Shown here piece after piece: positions 24,102 to 37,252 of a DNA stretch of 64,000 nt; position 1 is the first letter of the stretch; each line of letters starts with the position of its first letter. The stretch is from Pteria penguin (taxonomy: Eukaryota; Mollusca; Bivalvia; Pterioida; Pteriidae). The notes under the pieces were generated by a model that saw only the letters and a list, made by a program, of their open reading frames with translations, was not told where the DNA came from and searched no databases. The stretch lies in NCBI GenBank assembly GCA_035048485.1, contig CM068587.1, forward strand, positions 52,691,501 through 52,755,500, given 5' to 3'. The position numbers and the translations under genes are program-made.

Positions 24102-27100
24102 AACTGAAATAATCCGAAATGAACGAAGCTTTGTAATAACAGTTTTTATACTAATATATCTGGTTATTTATTTTGCGTTAATCTTAATTGTTTATCTTCA
24201 CAATCTGATACTATATAAAATTTGATCTGATCGATGTTAAAACTGATTACCAGATTTGGCGCTAAACTAGGTCATTTTACCTTACTCTGTAACTAGCATG
24301 TAGACACCATCTAGCGTTCTTTAATTGTTTATTCTTAATCATCACCAATGATACTTAGCTTTTTTAAAATTTATTTTGTGAAAGGATGTCGTTGATTTAT
24401 TAAGTATGCATAGTGTGAATAGATTTCCATGCTACTGTATCCACGCAATAAATCTGCCCGATTTTTCCTGTCATTCTAAATGTATATACTATAAAGATCA
24501 TATTATGATTAATTCTTAATTAACAAACTTTGAATGTAAAAGGACAGAACGGCATGAATTTGAGCTCGCGTCACATTTCGACGTTTTGACTAAAAAGGAG
24601 TTTATGAGATATAAATTGAGACTTGGTCTGGAAGTTATTTTTTATAAATAGGGGATATTTTGGTTTCACTTTAAATTCGTTATATGTTACCTTTTCTTTT
24701 AATTCTTAAAATAATAACGTACTTTCATTTTACCTTCGTGGTAAACATACTTTCGATATCGAGTTAAATGTTTTCGTTAAATTATTATAAACAATTCTTT
24801 CTTGTAGATTACCATAAGATAAATAAAGAAAGGATGTATGAATGTTTTCACCATTTTTGTCTTTTGCCGCATAAATATTTTCATGCTGACATCTGTCAAT
24901 CCGTCCGCCCGTCTGTCTACATGCCTGGGTTTCTTCTCTTAAACCAAGGACTCCAGAAAGAAGATAGCATATATATAACAAAACATAATTTGAAGATGTG
25001 CGACTGAATTTCAAAGTCAGAGCCAGGCCCTGGGGATAGGACTCACAGGTGTGGTTAAAATCTACTTTAAACCTTATTAAATGATGTGGTCTAGAAGCAA
25101 TCATATGGTGGCATATGATAGTATGAAATCAGGAGATGTGCACCTGGGAGCCAAACATGATAGAAATGGCTGCTGAGAGTGGGATTCAAGGATGTGGTAT
25201 TTAAGTCTTGTCTTTTCCTAACCTTTGAGGCTTAGAAAGAATTTGATGATTCAAGGATGTGGTATTTAGGCCTTGTCTTTACCTAAACATCGAGGCTTAG
25301 AAAGAATTTTATATTGGAATACGACAGTACAAGAATTTTAATTGTGCACATGGATTCCACTGCATTATCCCGTCCAGTACATTGAGCTCATTGATGTGGT
25401 AAAATCATGTCCTTGCTTCTACTCCTATGTCATGAAGCCGAAACTGAATATGACTGTTGGTTATATTAGAGCATTGCTTGAAGATGTGAATCTGGTTTCT
25501 AAAGTTGGGATAGGGCTCGTAGGATGGTCCGGGAAGATTTACTATACAGCATACTTAGAGTAGAATTTCCCCGGAGGAGGATCTCTAATATATAGAATCC
25601 CTTTAATAAAGTATTTAATGTATAAAGGCAACTGAAGATAATCTATAGTCACTAAAGAAGTTGATGCTTTGATATACTTCAGCCAAATGCTGTTAATATA
25701 TTAGGTTAGATATATCCTTGCACGAAACAAAGTTGGACTGTTTTTGTAAAGAACACTTATTTTAGAATAATTGATGAGGATGTAAATTTTCCAGAGCACT
25801 TGAGCCAATATACTTTACTGCAGTTTAACACTCCAGAAAATTTACTATAAAGTAAAATATCGAAATTTATCATGTAACTCGTGTCACATGACATTGGCAC
25901 TAAATATGTGCCACAGTGGACATTCACGGACCCCTGAAATTCAGAGGTGAGACCAGGTGCCCGGGAGGAGTGAGCGCCTGTTTGGCTAGCCACATCCGCC
26001 GTGAATGCCCTTATATACAGACGAAACAAATATCATTCAACACTGTATAAATACGTGAATGTAAATAAGCACTTTGTAGAACGTGCCAATGCCATACATC
26101 AGGAGAAAGGGTATAATAACGCTTGAGTCTTACCGGGGGAGGATTGAGCATATTGTAGTAGAATATATATAAATCAAACTAAATTCCACAAGTCCAAATT
26201 AAACTATATGTCTTTTAAACTAAGTTGACGTCCACGTGAAAGCTATGCCTGGAAGAAACTCATCTTTAATTCCACATTTTTAGATGTAAAAAACGAAGAA
26301 GTACCGAAGGGTAAACCATATCTCATAGTCCATGGAATAAAGGGGACAATATCGTGTTTAGTGTCATATTTAGACAAAAGCAAACCCCAATCTTTATCTG
26401 TATTTTAAAATCTCATGTATCATGTGTATTTTAACAACTCATGACTTTATACCTCTTCGGTGAAACTCAATGTCAAACCAGAATATTTGTAGAAAGACTA
26501 ATTACCAAACTGACGCATACAGGAAAAACTTAAATCCATCTTATTACAGACTGTAAAAGAGGTGGAACGGTAACATTTCAGTATATATTTCGTCAGATTA
26601 GAAGTACTGAAAACTTAGCTGGTGATAACCTTGATGAGTAGAAGATCACATGCAGCGCAATCAACACTGTGATAATTATCATTAGTTATATTGTCATCTA
26701 AGAAGTTGAACGGGATGACTCTGGTCAATAAATCTCATACTGGGCAAGGCAAAGCCCAGTCTGGTATGATAATAAGAGACACTTTACCGTAGAACCACAA
26801 CTAGGTGGTCATGGAACGGATAACACTACTCTTAGTCTCTATTATTTTATCAAAAACTTCGTTAGAGGAATAATTTTGATAAGACATGACTTAATTAACG
26901 ATGACGCTTCGATTCCGATTTAACTTTAAAAGTCAACGTAAAACGTCAAAAGCATGTCCTACCGACTAATACCGGGTCCCAGTATTGGGCAAATAATCGC
27001 ATGCCTTAATGTATCAAATCAAAACAGTTGATGTTTAGGACAATTTTCCTAAGGATAAATTCAAGTATTAAATTAGTTCACCATATGTGCATTTTGACAA

Positions 27101-27289
27101 CTTATGTCTCTTCACTGACTGCAGTATATGAATACATACGTAATAAGTGTTAATTTATCGTGGATATTTTATTGTGGATATTTTGCAATCTAGAGCTTCT
27201 GCTTGCATCTAAATTTCTTAACTAAGAATTCCTTCTTCTTCTATCATATCAAAAATCAATAGTCTGTCTTATTGAAAGCAGTAGTACAT
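24102..27289. other. Intergenic sequence downstream of cGLR gene 1
   Basis: Includes a 65-66 bp direct tandem duplication (25186-25313, 'attcaaggatgtggtattta' starting each unit), a minus-strand family A copy (25860-26140) and a partial family B copy (26285-26370). Open frames in 24730-25563 show no recognisable domain or splice context. I see no gene. Confidence 0.6.
25860..26140 (-). repeat. Dispersed repeat family A, minus-strand copy
   Basis: Carries the family core 'ggtgcccgggaggagtgagc' and 'ttcacggacccctgaaattc' with good similarity to the copy at 17950. It shows the 'ggcattcacggcggatgtgg' end. Confidence 0.8.
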
Positions 27290-27810
27290 AAACAAGAAGG
27301 AAGTACCGAATGGTTAACTATATCTCGAAGACCGTGGATTGATTGATTTTCGTTTAACGTCACCCCACGAATATTTCACGTATATGGTGACGGCATCTGC
27401 CTGATGCGGGGCATACAAATTTTGACCTTTGCAACGGACCCACCCGAAGCAGTGAGGGATCTTTATCGTGTCATGCATACCACGACACGGGGCCTCGGTT
27501 TTTACTGCCTCATCCGAAAGACAGGACACCGGCATGACCAGAGCGGGACTCGAACCCCGGTCTCCGGATCAGGAGTCCAGCGCGATACCACTAGGCCACG
27601 CCGGCGTCCGAATACCGTGGAATAATAGGACAATATCGTGTATAGTGTAGTCCTCGAACCTCAATTTAAACTGAGGTGAGACCAGGTGCCCAGGAGGAGC
27701 AAGCGTCTCTCCCATATTTGCATGAAACACCCGTCTTAAAACTCCTGTACAATTTATCAAGTCCAGCAAGTAAATACATAAATATATACATATGAGCACA
27801 TGAAGGAGAC
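27290..27810 (-). repeat. Dispersed repeat family B, interrupted by a SINE
   Basis: Left part 27290-27338 ('aagtaccgaatggttaacta') and right part 27614-27810 ('ggacaatatcgtgtatagtg') join into one copy of the element seen whole at 59230-59480. The SINE described next splits it. A partial copy is at 26285-26370 and another at 53195-53370. Confidence 0.75.
27339..27613 (-). mobile_element. tRNA-derived SINE, third copy, nested in repeat family B
   Basis: Same SINE as at 373-649 on the opposite strand: tail at 27339, tRNA-like head ending near 27606. The 8-bp flank ACCGTGGA is repeated exactly at 27331-27338 and 27614-27621, so it inserted after the surrounding repeat. Confidence 0.93.
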
Positions 27811-28769
27811 AAGAAAACTAAGTCATATTATCCTATTCACGATATGAGGTAATCAAGTATAGTATAAAAGTTCTAGATGGTTAGTTTTTATTATGATCAG
27901 ATCCCAAAACGTCGGTTAACATTCTTAAAAGGGGCATCTCAAATTGCACCAGATCCCTTTATTAACCATAGAACTTCCCCGGTGACAATTTCAAACGTTC
28001 CTCAATATATCCTTGTGAGAGTGGTTTCATGGGAAGAAGCCTCACTCTCAGGACGAAAGTTTGGTATTAAAAACATGTCTTGGCATAGTGTATAAATCAT
28101 GAATGAAGACGCCACAAGCGTGAGAGGATGTATGTTGCTACTCACGGAAGGGAAGTTGGTAAATAATGAGTGAATTTGAAATCGTCACGTTTGTCATAAA
28201 TAGAGGTAATTAATGACCGTTCATTGCTGATTGAAAGGAGAATATCGAGGTATGAAGACGAAGATGCGCTCTCTGTTGTATCTTTTATCTTGAGTTCCTT
28301 TGCATATATATTATATTGAAGTGATCTTTAAATACAGGGTTGTTAATCGACAAAACGTCATTCATGTATTAGTATGTAAGATGAACCGAGACGCTAATTG
28401 TTTATTGCCTTTGAAGAGCAGAGACTGTATGAATTCTGCTTCGTAAGAGTACAAAAAATGTCAGCCAAAATTGGTGTGTAATTTGTACTCATCGGAATGC
28501 CAACAAAAGTTACAAAAATGTTATCTGTAAAAATTTCAAACATTGGATGATCTCTTTTTTGTATACTTGCTGCTAGGATCAGACTGTTCTTTTACAAAAT
28601 ATGTCTGGCCTAAAACGAGATACTTATACCTGCAAATGCGTTTTGAATAATTGATGTAATTCTTTTCTTAAGTTTTTGACGAGGAATGGTATATAAAGAG
28701 TTGAAAAGTCAAGAGACTTGATACTAGTGACATTTATAAAAATAGGAGATTTCAAGTGCTCCAGAAGTT
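27811..28769. other. Intergenic, nothing recognised
   Basis: AT-rich sequence without a gene, clear repeat or RNA feature. Confidence 0.5.
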
Positions 28770-29225
28770 CCCCACTCATTGAAAGCACCTAGTCTCACCT
28801 CTGAATTTCAGGGGTCAGTGAATGTACACTGTGGTATATTGTTGTTAGTGCCAGTCATGTGATACCAGTTACTTTCATATTTTACATTAACGTCACACTT
28901 ATTTCCTTAGCAGTATGGAGCTCGTAAAACAGTTACCCGTGGTGGGTTTGACTTAAGTGTTATTATACCCTTGTTCCTGATGTTGTGTGGCTGTGGCATT
29001 TTCTACCCAGTATTTGTTCACATTCATGTATATATACAGTACTGAATTATATTTGTTTCATCTGTATCTAAGGGCATTCACGGCGGGTGTGGCTAGCCAA
29101 ACAGAACAGGAGGCGCTCACTCCTCCCGGGCACCAGGTCTCATCTCTAAATTTCAGGGATTCGTGAATGTCCACTGCGGTATATTGTTGTAAGTGCCAGT
29201 CATGTAACACTGGTTACTTTCGTAT
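28770..29225 (+). repeat. Repeat family A, about one and a half tandem units
   Basis: The core 'gtctcacctctgaatttcag ... tgaatgt.cactg.ggtatattgtt' occurs at about 28790 and again at about 29137. Between them lies 'ggcattcacggcgggtgtgg'. This partial head-to-tail arrangement shows the unit is roughly 340 bp. Confidence 0.8.
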
Positions 29226-29760
29226 TGGAACGATTCATTAGAGAAACATCGAAAATTAAATTTGCTTGACATCAGCTGTTGGCAGAGGTTACAAATACTT
29301 TCAGCCGGATGCCCTTTCAAGTTTATTTGACACTGCCGGTATATACGGCGGGACTTCAGAAAAGTACATGAAACTATATGGGCTTTTCATACTTTGTTAT
29401 TTATGACTATCGTTATCAAATTCGACAAGTAAACACGAACGTTGAATTCAGTCTAAATGTAATTAAAGATTACCATACATAGCAATTTGTGAATGTAACT
29501 AGCAAGAAAACATTTAATCTTATATTATCAACAAAGAGTGCGGTAAGACTTCATTTTATTATCTTATTGAAAATAATATGCACATTAGGTACATGATAAT
29601 CTCATATAATAACATTGTCACTTGTCTAATGCACGTTTGTGAAAATATCCATCAAGTCAAATTTTGAATATCTTGAACTTCTGTTATCTCGAAAGGGAAA
29701 GATAAAAGCATCTTACTCAACTGTATGACAGACGTCACCACGGAAATGCACTGCTGTAAT

Positions 29761-29765
<5 letters not shown>

Positions 29766-29795
<30 letters not shown>
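29766..29795. repeat. (GA)n microsatellite
   Basis: Uninterrupted GA/AG dinucleotides of about 30 bp. The surrounding 29226-30415 shows no gene. Confidence 0.95.
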
Positions 29796-29802
<7 letters not shown>

Positions 29803-30415
29803 TTTGTCCTATGTGTCTGTTTGTCTGTTTGTCTATTGTCAACTTGAAATTTCCCATATAAACACAAGACCTTGAATCCTTTCAGTGTTAACTTTGACTG
29901 TTAAATATCCTGTAGAGAGGAAAGTAAAAATGTTCCCCTTGTTTGTATCATGGATTTAATTTTTGTACAGGAATTAACATAGATCATGATGTCGGAAGAT
30001 CAAGGTAATCTTTTACTTGGTCAGTGACGCCTATTACGCAATATGACTAGGGAATCTATACCTCGGAATAGGTTTGTCATTAATTTAATGATGAGGAACT
30101 GACTATAGATTACGATCATTCAAAGAGTTCAAAAGGTCCCGAAAATAAGATCTTTCTAGATCTACAATGTCGATTTGCAATCAAAGTATACATAGCAGTA
30201 GACATATTTACGATTAAAACTGACTTACGACAGCGCTGAAAGTGTTATTTATGAGTAACTCATAAACTTAAGAGTGGGTTGATGCACTCGTAATCTTACG
30301 ATTAAAATCGATCGTGATCGTAAGTTTTTCGTAGGACTTCTGGGAATATGCACATAATCTTAAGATCGGCGGTAAGATTAATTTTACACTTACGACTTTT
30401 TGTGAATACGACTAC

Positions 30416-30675
30416 TGGCGAAACTCCATAAGGGGTCATGTTCTGGTTAACTCTGATTTTCAGCCAACCAGTGGATCGGTTACAAATTCCTAGGAATGGA
30501 ATTAACATACCCAGCATGCGTGGCATACAAGGTAGCTTTTGAACAGTTGTTAATACATATTGCATCACTTGCACGTGCCTAGCCAAGTCATTGATTGGCT
30601 ATGGAAAATAACGGTTTCGGTGACTGAGACGTCATCAGAGTTTATCAGAACATGACCCCTTACGGGGGTTCGCCA
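30416..30675. mobile_element. 260-bp inverted-repeat element (MITE-like)
   Basis: Arms TGGCGAAACTCCATAAGGGG.. and ..CCCCTTACGGGGGTTCGCCA match as inverted repeats for about 42 bp, including GGGGTCATGTTCTG. Non-coding interior. Confidence 0.85.
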
Positions 30676-30758
30676 GATCTTTATCCGCAATGGGACAAAT
30701 AGAGAAGCGGAATAAAGATATGGTTTTAATCAGATTGTCAGATTCAATTGCTGAAAAG

Positions 30759-33610
30759 CAGGGGCGTAGCCAAGCCTACTTTTGTACGTAAAAACGTCCA
30801 CATCATTTTCGCCAAAAATTAAATAAATAAATAAATAAAATAGAAAAAAAAAGAAAGAAGGAAGGAAAGAAAAAAGAAAAAGAAAAAGCAAAATAAAAAA
30901 ACCCCCCAAAACAGACACAAAAACAAAAACCCTCCCAAAATAACAAACAAACAAAAACAAGAAAAAAAAAACTGAGAGAGATTTCTGATAATTATGCTAG
31001 TCTTCTTCCTAAGAATTATATACGATATATGGTTTATAGATTGTATAGATTGCCGTGTGTGTTTCCGATATAGTCCCGTGTTGATAAGGCCATGGAAAAA
31101 CAAACTAAAATTTAGAATTTGTTCTCGGCCGCTAAATCCGATGACTTGCACGCCGAGACAGACATACAGAAGCAAACCGATGGAAGAAACACTATCAAGT
31201 TGAGTACATGTAGATATATACCACGCGCAAATATATCCCGCTCAGCTCACTTTGAACGATGACGAATTGAGAGGTTCTGAAACAAAACTTCGTCTTCGAA
31301 TAGAAACATGGGAATCAACACATGTGCCTGAAATCTACCTGGCGTATCCATCAGTTCACATCGATGCCTGGTCTCTTTCTAAGTACCAGTCTAGACTCTG
31401 TTCCAAAAACAAAATCTTAAGATTATTGAGAGTCGTACCATTTTAATATTAGCTTCCATTCGCTCGGGAAAGTCCTTTTCTGATAAAAAATTTTGGGTTG
31501 TATCCAAGTTTTTATCGTGTCATGAGGCGTTCGAAAAGGTACCTCAGGTCAACCATGTCCGGTGAAAGGTTTTCATCGTTAGTTCTCTTGCACACATACA
31601 TAGAAACCGACATCAACCTCGAAGGAGTCGTCGATTAATTTTCGGGGAGAACAATACGAACATTTGCACTCAAGTAGTCATACACAGAAGTATTTCCATG
31701 TTCCGGTACAGACTTGGATATAACTCTGGTTTCTCGTACTAACATGTGTCACAGACGAACGAGCAGTTTGGTGATAGGTTTTGCAATTGAATAAAAATAA
31801 AAGTACTTTGACACTTACTATTTTTTAATTAATACATTACAATTCACACTTAGGGGTTACCATGCGAGTGCTAACGCCTCGCAGTGAAACTCAATTTCTG
31901 ACAGGGTATTCGCCGATACCCTGTCAGTTTTTGTAAAACACAAGCATGGTAACTCCATTCTAATGCATTTGACAAAATAATTACAACTAGAAGCATAGAG
32001 TTATGGTTTTCTAAGCCAATTCGCTAATCACAGTCAAATAAAAAACTGCAGGGTATCGTGACGTCACAAATCAGAAACTGCAGGGTATCGTGACGTCATA
32101 TCAAAAACTACAGGGGTATCGTGAATACCCTTGCAGTTTTTAAATCGAACAGCCAATGAGATCGCGTGTTACAAACAAAGTGCATTAGAATTAGGAATAT
32201 CACACTAAATGTTACTTTAACGATACAAATTAAATACAAAGCTAATAGTGTCTACACAAAACAGTTCACAAAATTGTCTCTTCACATGAGTCATATTACA
32301 TCTTCTAGAGACGGGCGGTGATGCTTTCCTGAAGCCGGACATCTCGTTGACACTAGTAAGTCCGCTTATGTCAGCATTAAGATTACATCGATTTGACGTC
32401 TAGGTCTATTAAAAGCCTGAAATAGTATAATTATACAAAGTACGAGTTCACGATTTCATACAGTTTTAATACATACAAGAATACAACTTATGCAATACTT
32501 ATACTATACTGTACTTATACAACGTGAATACTATTCACCTACTATGTAAATACACTTTGCTATACACACCGAAATGAATAATATTTCAAGAAATACATTT
32601 TCTATGAATACACCACACAGCAATACATACTGAATACTCACATGTACATAACTACATATGGAATACGTGACTACGTTGACATTGACTCATGTGAGAATCA
32701 TTCAAATTAACAATATCAATTCATATAAATTACAAGTATACAATTGCAATATTATATACAACAATCTTAGCTCAATGGCGATGGATGTTGCTCACCGGTA
32801 ATGAATAACACACAATGGACATGTTTTGGCGTGGTCAGTGAAGAGAGTAAAATCGAACACTCCTTTCTGTAGCTATGCTTGCTAAAAGTGACCACGAATT
32901 AGGTTGTCAATGTTAACCAATACACTGAGGTTCTATACGATATGTTTAAATACAAAAGTGACACAGGTAAATTTGGAGGGTCTAAAGAATAGAAAATTAT
33001 ATGGATATTTAAATCTGAATATGACAACATATGACTGTTGATAACACGCAATATATGTATATGTTATATAAGCAATGAAGATGAAAGGATAGTTTCCTCT
33101 CGTCATTGTCGTTTTTAACCTCCACAACTATATTCTGAACTTCAAATTTGCTATTTGCTATATCAGACGCTAGCTTGGTCCCGACACCTGTTCACCACTC
33201 TAACCGATGGACTTCCACAAAAGCAATTGGGTGTCCGGCTATATCAGTACCACAAATACTGAGTAATCAAAGCTTTTGTGATTCAATGTATTTCGCTGTT
33301 GTGGATTTGTCAAACAACGATGTCAGATCTCCTTGTATCTATAGTCTTCGAGTTTCAAAGACTCGCTTTTCGTCCAAAGAAAAGGGAAAGAAGAACATGG
33401 TAGCATAAAAATAATGAAAATACGCTGGAAAATGTCTTCGGGAGGGTCGAAAATTCACATAAAAATTGTCTAAAATCCACCAGCTTCCGGGGACTTCGAC
33501 CTCTGAGCCCCTACCAGGGCTTCGCCCTGGAACCATTTGAGGCCTCAAGGCGCCCCAAACCCCTTGCCTATTTAGGCGTCCACATCAAAACTACCCTAGC
33601 TACGCCCCTG
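30759..33610. mobile_element. Decayed hAT-superfamily DNA transposon, about 2.85 kb
   Basis: Ends CAGGGGCGTAGCCAAG and CTAGCTACGCCCCTG are inverted repeats of the hAT type. Both flanks carry AAAAG (CTGAAAAG at 30751-30758 and 33608-33615, overlapping the right end). A transposase C-terminal piece is present at 31522-31638. The interior has an A-rich tract (30825-30975), a perfect hairpin at 31898-31927 and three repeated 'ctgcagggtatcgtgacgtca'-like units at 32044-32140, possibly later insertions. No intact transposase remains. Confidence 0.8.
31522..31638 (+). pseudogene. hAT transposase C-terminal dimerisation segment, fragment
   Basis: The frame reads 'MRRSKRYLRSTMSGERFSS' then 'LVLLHTYIETDINLEGVVD' and a stop. 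This is the familiar hAT C-terminal pattern R-[RK]-x-K-x-Y-L-R-x-T-M-x-x-[ED]-R-h-x-x-L-h-h-h-H. No continuous upstream reading frame supports it, so it is a relic. Confidence 0.85.
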
Positions 33611-33898
33611 AAAAGTTTTACCTTTACCTAAAATGTTGCAGTGAAATGCACATATCGACAAATAATATCTTCATTAAGGTCGAGACTGACAGTTTGAAAG
33701 TTAAAAATATGTGTAGAGTGAGCATATATTTAAAATGAAATAGAATTAATTTCCAAAATATTTCAAAGACTGCACTTATTTAAAACAACTACTCTTCCTC
33801 ATAATAAATGTTGAGTGGTTTAAAACTCTGTAATCAGTTACATTCACATATCTAAACTGTTATTAAACACTTGGATTCACTCAGAAGTATTTGCTTTT

Positions 33899-34356
33899 CT
33901 ACGTGGCCATCTTTTCCCGCAGCTGTGTGATTCTCTCTTCAACACGGTCAGCTAGTTGTTCCAATACATCGGAATCTTTATTTTTAATGATGTTTCTGTC
34001 CGGATCAAAATAATCCTTCAAGACTCCTTGACGTAACTTTTTCTTTAACATCTTCAGCATTCCTATGTAACGTTTTCCCAAGTTCTTTTTACGCCATTGT
34101 GCGCCTCTACATTTTTCGTTGTACCAGAATAACAAGTGCTGTTCAAAAAGATGGTAGAAAATTTCACTTCCAATGTGATAAAATTGAAGAGGTGGGGTGG
34201 GGGTTATTAAATTCTCCGAAAATAAAATCCTATTATAGGTTGAGAAATGGCGTTCAACTATCAACGCGTTTTGCACGGTTGACCGACTGCTTTTAGATTC
34301 ATTATCAAGAGACGTTTCAAACACACCGCATACACACACACTTACACACACACACA

Positions 34357-34416
<60 letters not shown>

Positions 34417-37188
34417 AGTAAAGTAAATGACCGTCCTAAGTCGGTATCGTAATTGCACTACAATAAAATATTTTGTAATATGTTATATGTGCTAGTATAT
34501 TATCTATATTCATTTATTGTATAGCTCTATGGTGACTTCTGCCACATAACTGAGCCAGTAACTCCCCTTTTTTTCTAATTGATTTTCCAATTTTATTGAT
34601 TTGTATGTTCTTGGTTAAATGTTTTTGGATCATATTTTGTTCACTTATCCTTTGTAATTCAAATAAGTGTATCGCATAAATAAAACTCGCATTGAAAAGA
34701 AAGCCAAATCAGCTCTCTAAGATTATTTCGGAAACATATATTCTATATTTCAATAATACATCGTTCTAACGGTAGACGGGTTTTACTCTTACTTCTAGCT
34801 CTGTTCGGAAAGAAGCTTGCCCTTCGAATATATATTTTGGATTTCTACAGTTTAGGTTATGGCCATCAAAGAGGACATCGAGATTGTTTAAAGCGCTTAT
34901 TTTGTTAAAAAATATAGTACAGTTGTATACGTTATTATATTGATCATTATGTCTGAATAATGCAAGACGAACATATTAAACTGTAACAAACATTTTGTTT
35001 TGAAAACTTTATCTAGACAATTCGTAAATATTACCTTGAACACGTGTGTTGAAATGCCAGGAAAAATGTTTTTTTGCTTTCCTTTCCAATTTTTGAAGTC
35101 GCTCTTCAGTAGTTTATGACACTTTTTTCTGCACTCACCGGACTGATCAATATTTGACATCAAACTTTTCTCAACACTAGAAAAAGATAAACTCCAAAAC
35201 TCGTCATCTTTTGGAATGAAATGTGTGGCTGCTTTTTGGACCTTTTCAATAAGATCTTGATCAAGGCATTCACGTGTAGTTTGCCTAGGCCAGCCGTATT
35301 CTGCTAGAGGAATGGGATTGTCCATTTCTATGGATGGGGAGATATCAACGGAGATAGTGTATTTCCCTGGTCTCTTCAAACGAAACATAATGGCTGGTCC
35401 ATGTTCATATGGAGACAGGGTTATATCTATACAACAGATCGAAAAATATGTTTAACAAGCATTCTGAGAGTATTGCTAAAGCAATACATGTCCCCTACCG
35501 TCTCCAACAAATTTTACAATTCCCCCAATTATAGGAGGATGATACTGTAAATACATGAGTCATACTACAACTGATAAAAACATTTATGGGAACCGGAACA
35601 AAATTCAAAACTGATCTGTAACTTGTCATGGTAAAGCATTGAACTACATATCAAATGATAATCTGTGGGTCTGAAAATCTGAAAAAATGTAGGAAACTAA
35701 TTACATGTATTTGCATTGTGTTTATTTTTTAAGTCCAAGGGCCATAATTTAGCCAAACACCAATGAAGCTGATCAAAATTTGAACTTGATCTGTAACTTG
35801 TCATGATAAACCAATGTACTAAATATGAAATGATACTCTGCCAACATGATGAAAAAAAATTGTAGAAAACTAAGAATTTGCTTTAATTTTCCAAGTCCAG
35901 GGTTCATATGCTACACTAATATTTAAAACATTTAATGTGTTTAAACATTATTATAACAAAGATTGTTATAATAATGTTTAAACATATTTCATGTTTTAAA
36001 CATTAGTGTAACACATAACTTAGTAAAAAAATAATTAACCGGGACAAAATGGTAATACATAACTTAGCAAAAAAATAATGAACCGGAACAAAATGATACT
36101 TTGCTAGCATAACCAAAAAATTGTGGAAAACTGATTTGCCAGACTGACAGACGATCGCACAAATGGACAGGTGGACAGATGAACGGACAGAGTGCAAACC
36201 TAAAATCCTCTTCTGCTTGGCCTGTAGGTGGCTAGTAAAAGAACAAGGTAAGAAATTTGACTTTAGAGAGATATCAAGAACTGGTTTACCATCTGTAAAT
36301 AAAACTACCTAATGTGATACCGAGATTTAATTGCTATTTCTTCATTTGTAAGGTTCTGATTCTGTTTTTCAATTTGTTTACCCCATTGTGAATTTTGCCA
36401 TGTAAGTGAGTAAGGTTTCTTATTTCATTTATATTATTATAGGATGATTCTGTTAAATGTTGTGATAAATCGTACTTTTGCAAGGGTGTAGCTAGTTAGA
36501 CAGGTGTTCCTTCTACCTTAGCAGCCAGTCTCATCTTTGAATTGATCAGGGGTCCATGTATGTCCTCTGTAGCACGCTGTTCATTGTTAGTTACACACTG
36601 TTTTTGCATTAGTTACTTCCGCGTTTTCCCTTTACCCTGTGGATCTTGTAAAAGTGTTATCCACGTCGGGCTTCATCTGACATCTATGTTATTATACCCC
36701 TGTATCTGCTGTAACGTGGTCGTGACACTTTCTTACACTGTCTGTGTTCAATATATCCCAACAAACGAAGTTTGGGGATGTAGGAATAGCTCTGTCCGTC
36801 TGTCAGTCTGTCTGCCTGTCCGAAGTTCAATATGCAGATTTCTCTTACAGCTTAAGTGATAGGGCGTTCATACATCAGACACACATTCACCATAACAAAT
36901 ACTACATTTTGATATTAAGACATATGGCCTACTGACCTTGACCTTGAACTTTGGCATTGTAATAAAACCTTGAGTAAGACGTTCAGTATAAACAATAGGG
37001 CTTTCATATTTCACTCACACCTTCACCATAACAAATACTACAATTTTATATCAAACCATTTGCCCCAGTAAAGTGACATTAAACTTAAGTATTTCCAGTG
37101 ACCTTGAACTTTGATTTTGTATTAATATGTTGGTTAATAAGTTCTGTAAGCAGATTTATCTTACAGTATAAAGAATTGGGCTTTAAAA

Positions 37189-37252
<64 letters not shown>

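Noticed and set aside
31252..31446. Open frame just upstream of the hAT C-terminal piece as transposase core
   Set aside because: It has no clear hAT catalytic motif, and stops separate it from the C-terminal fragment; it was left within the decayed element.
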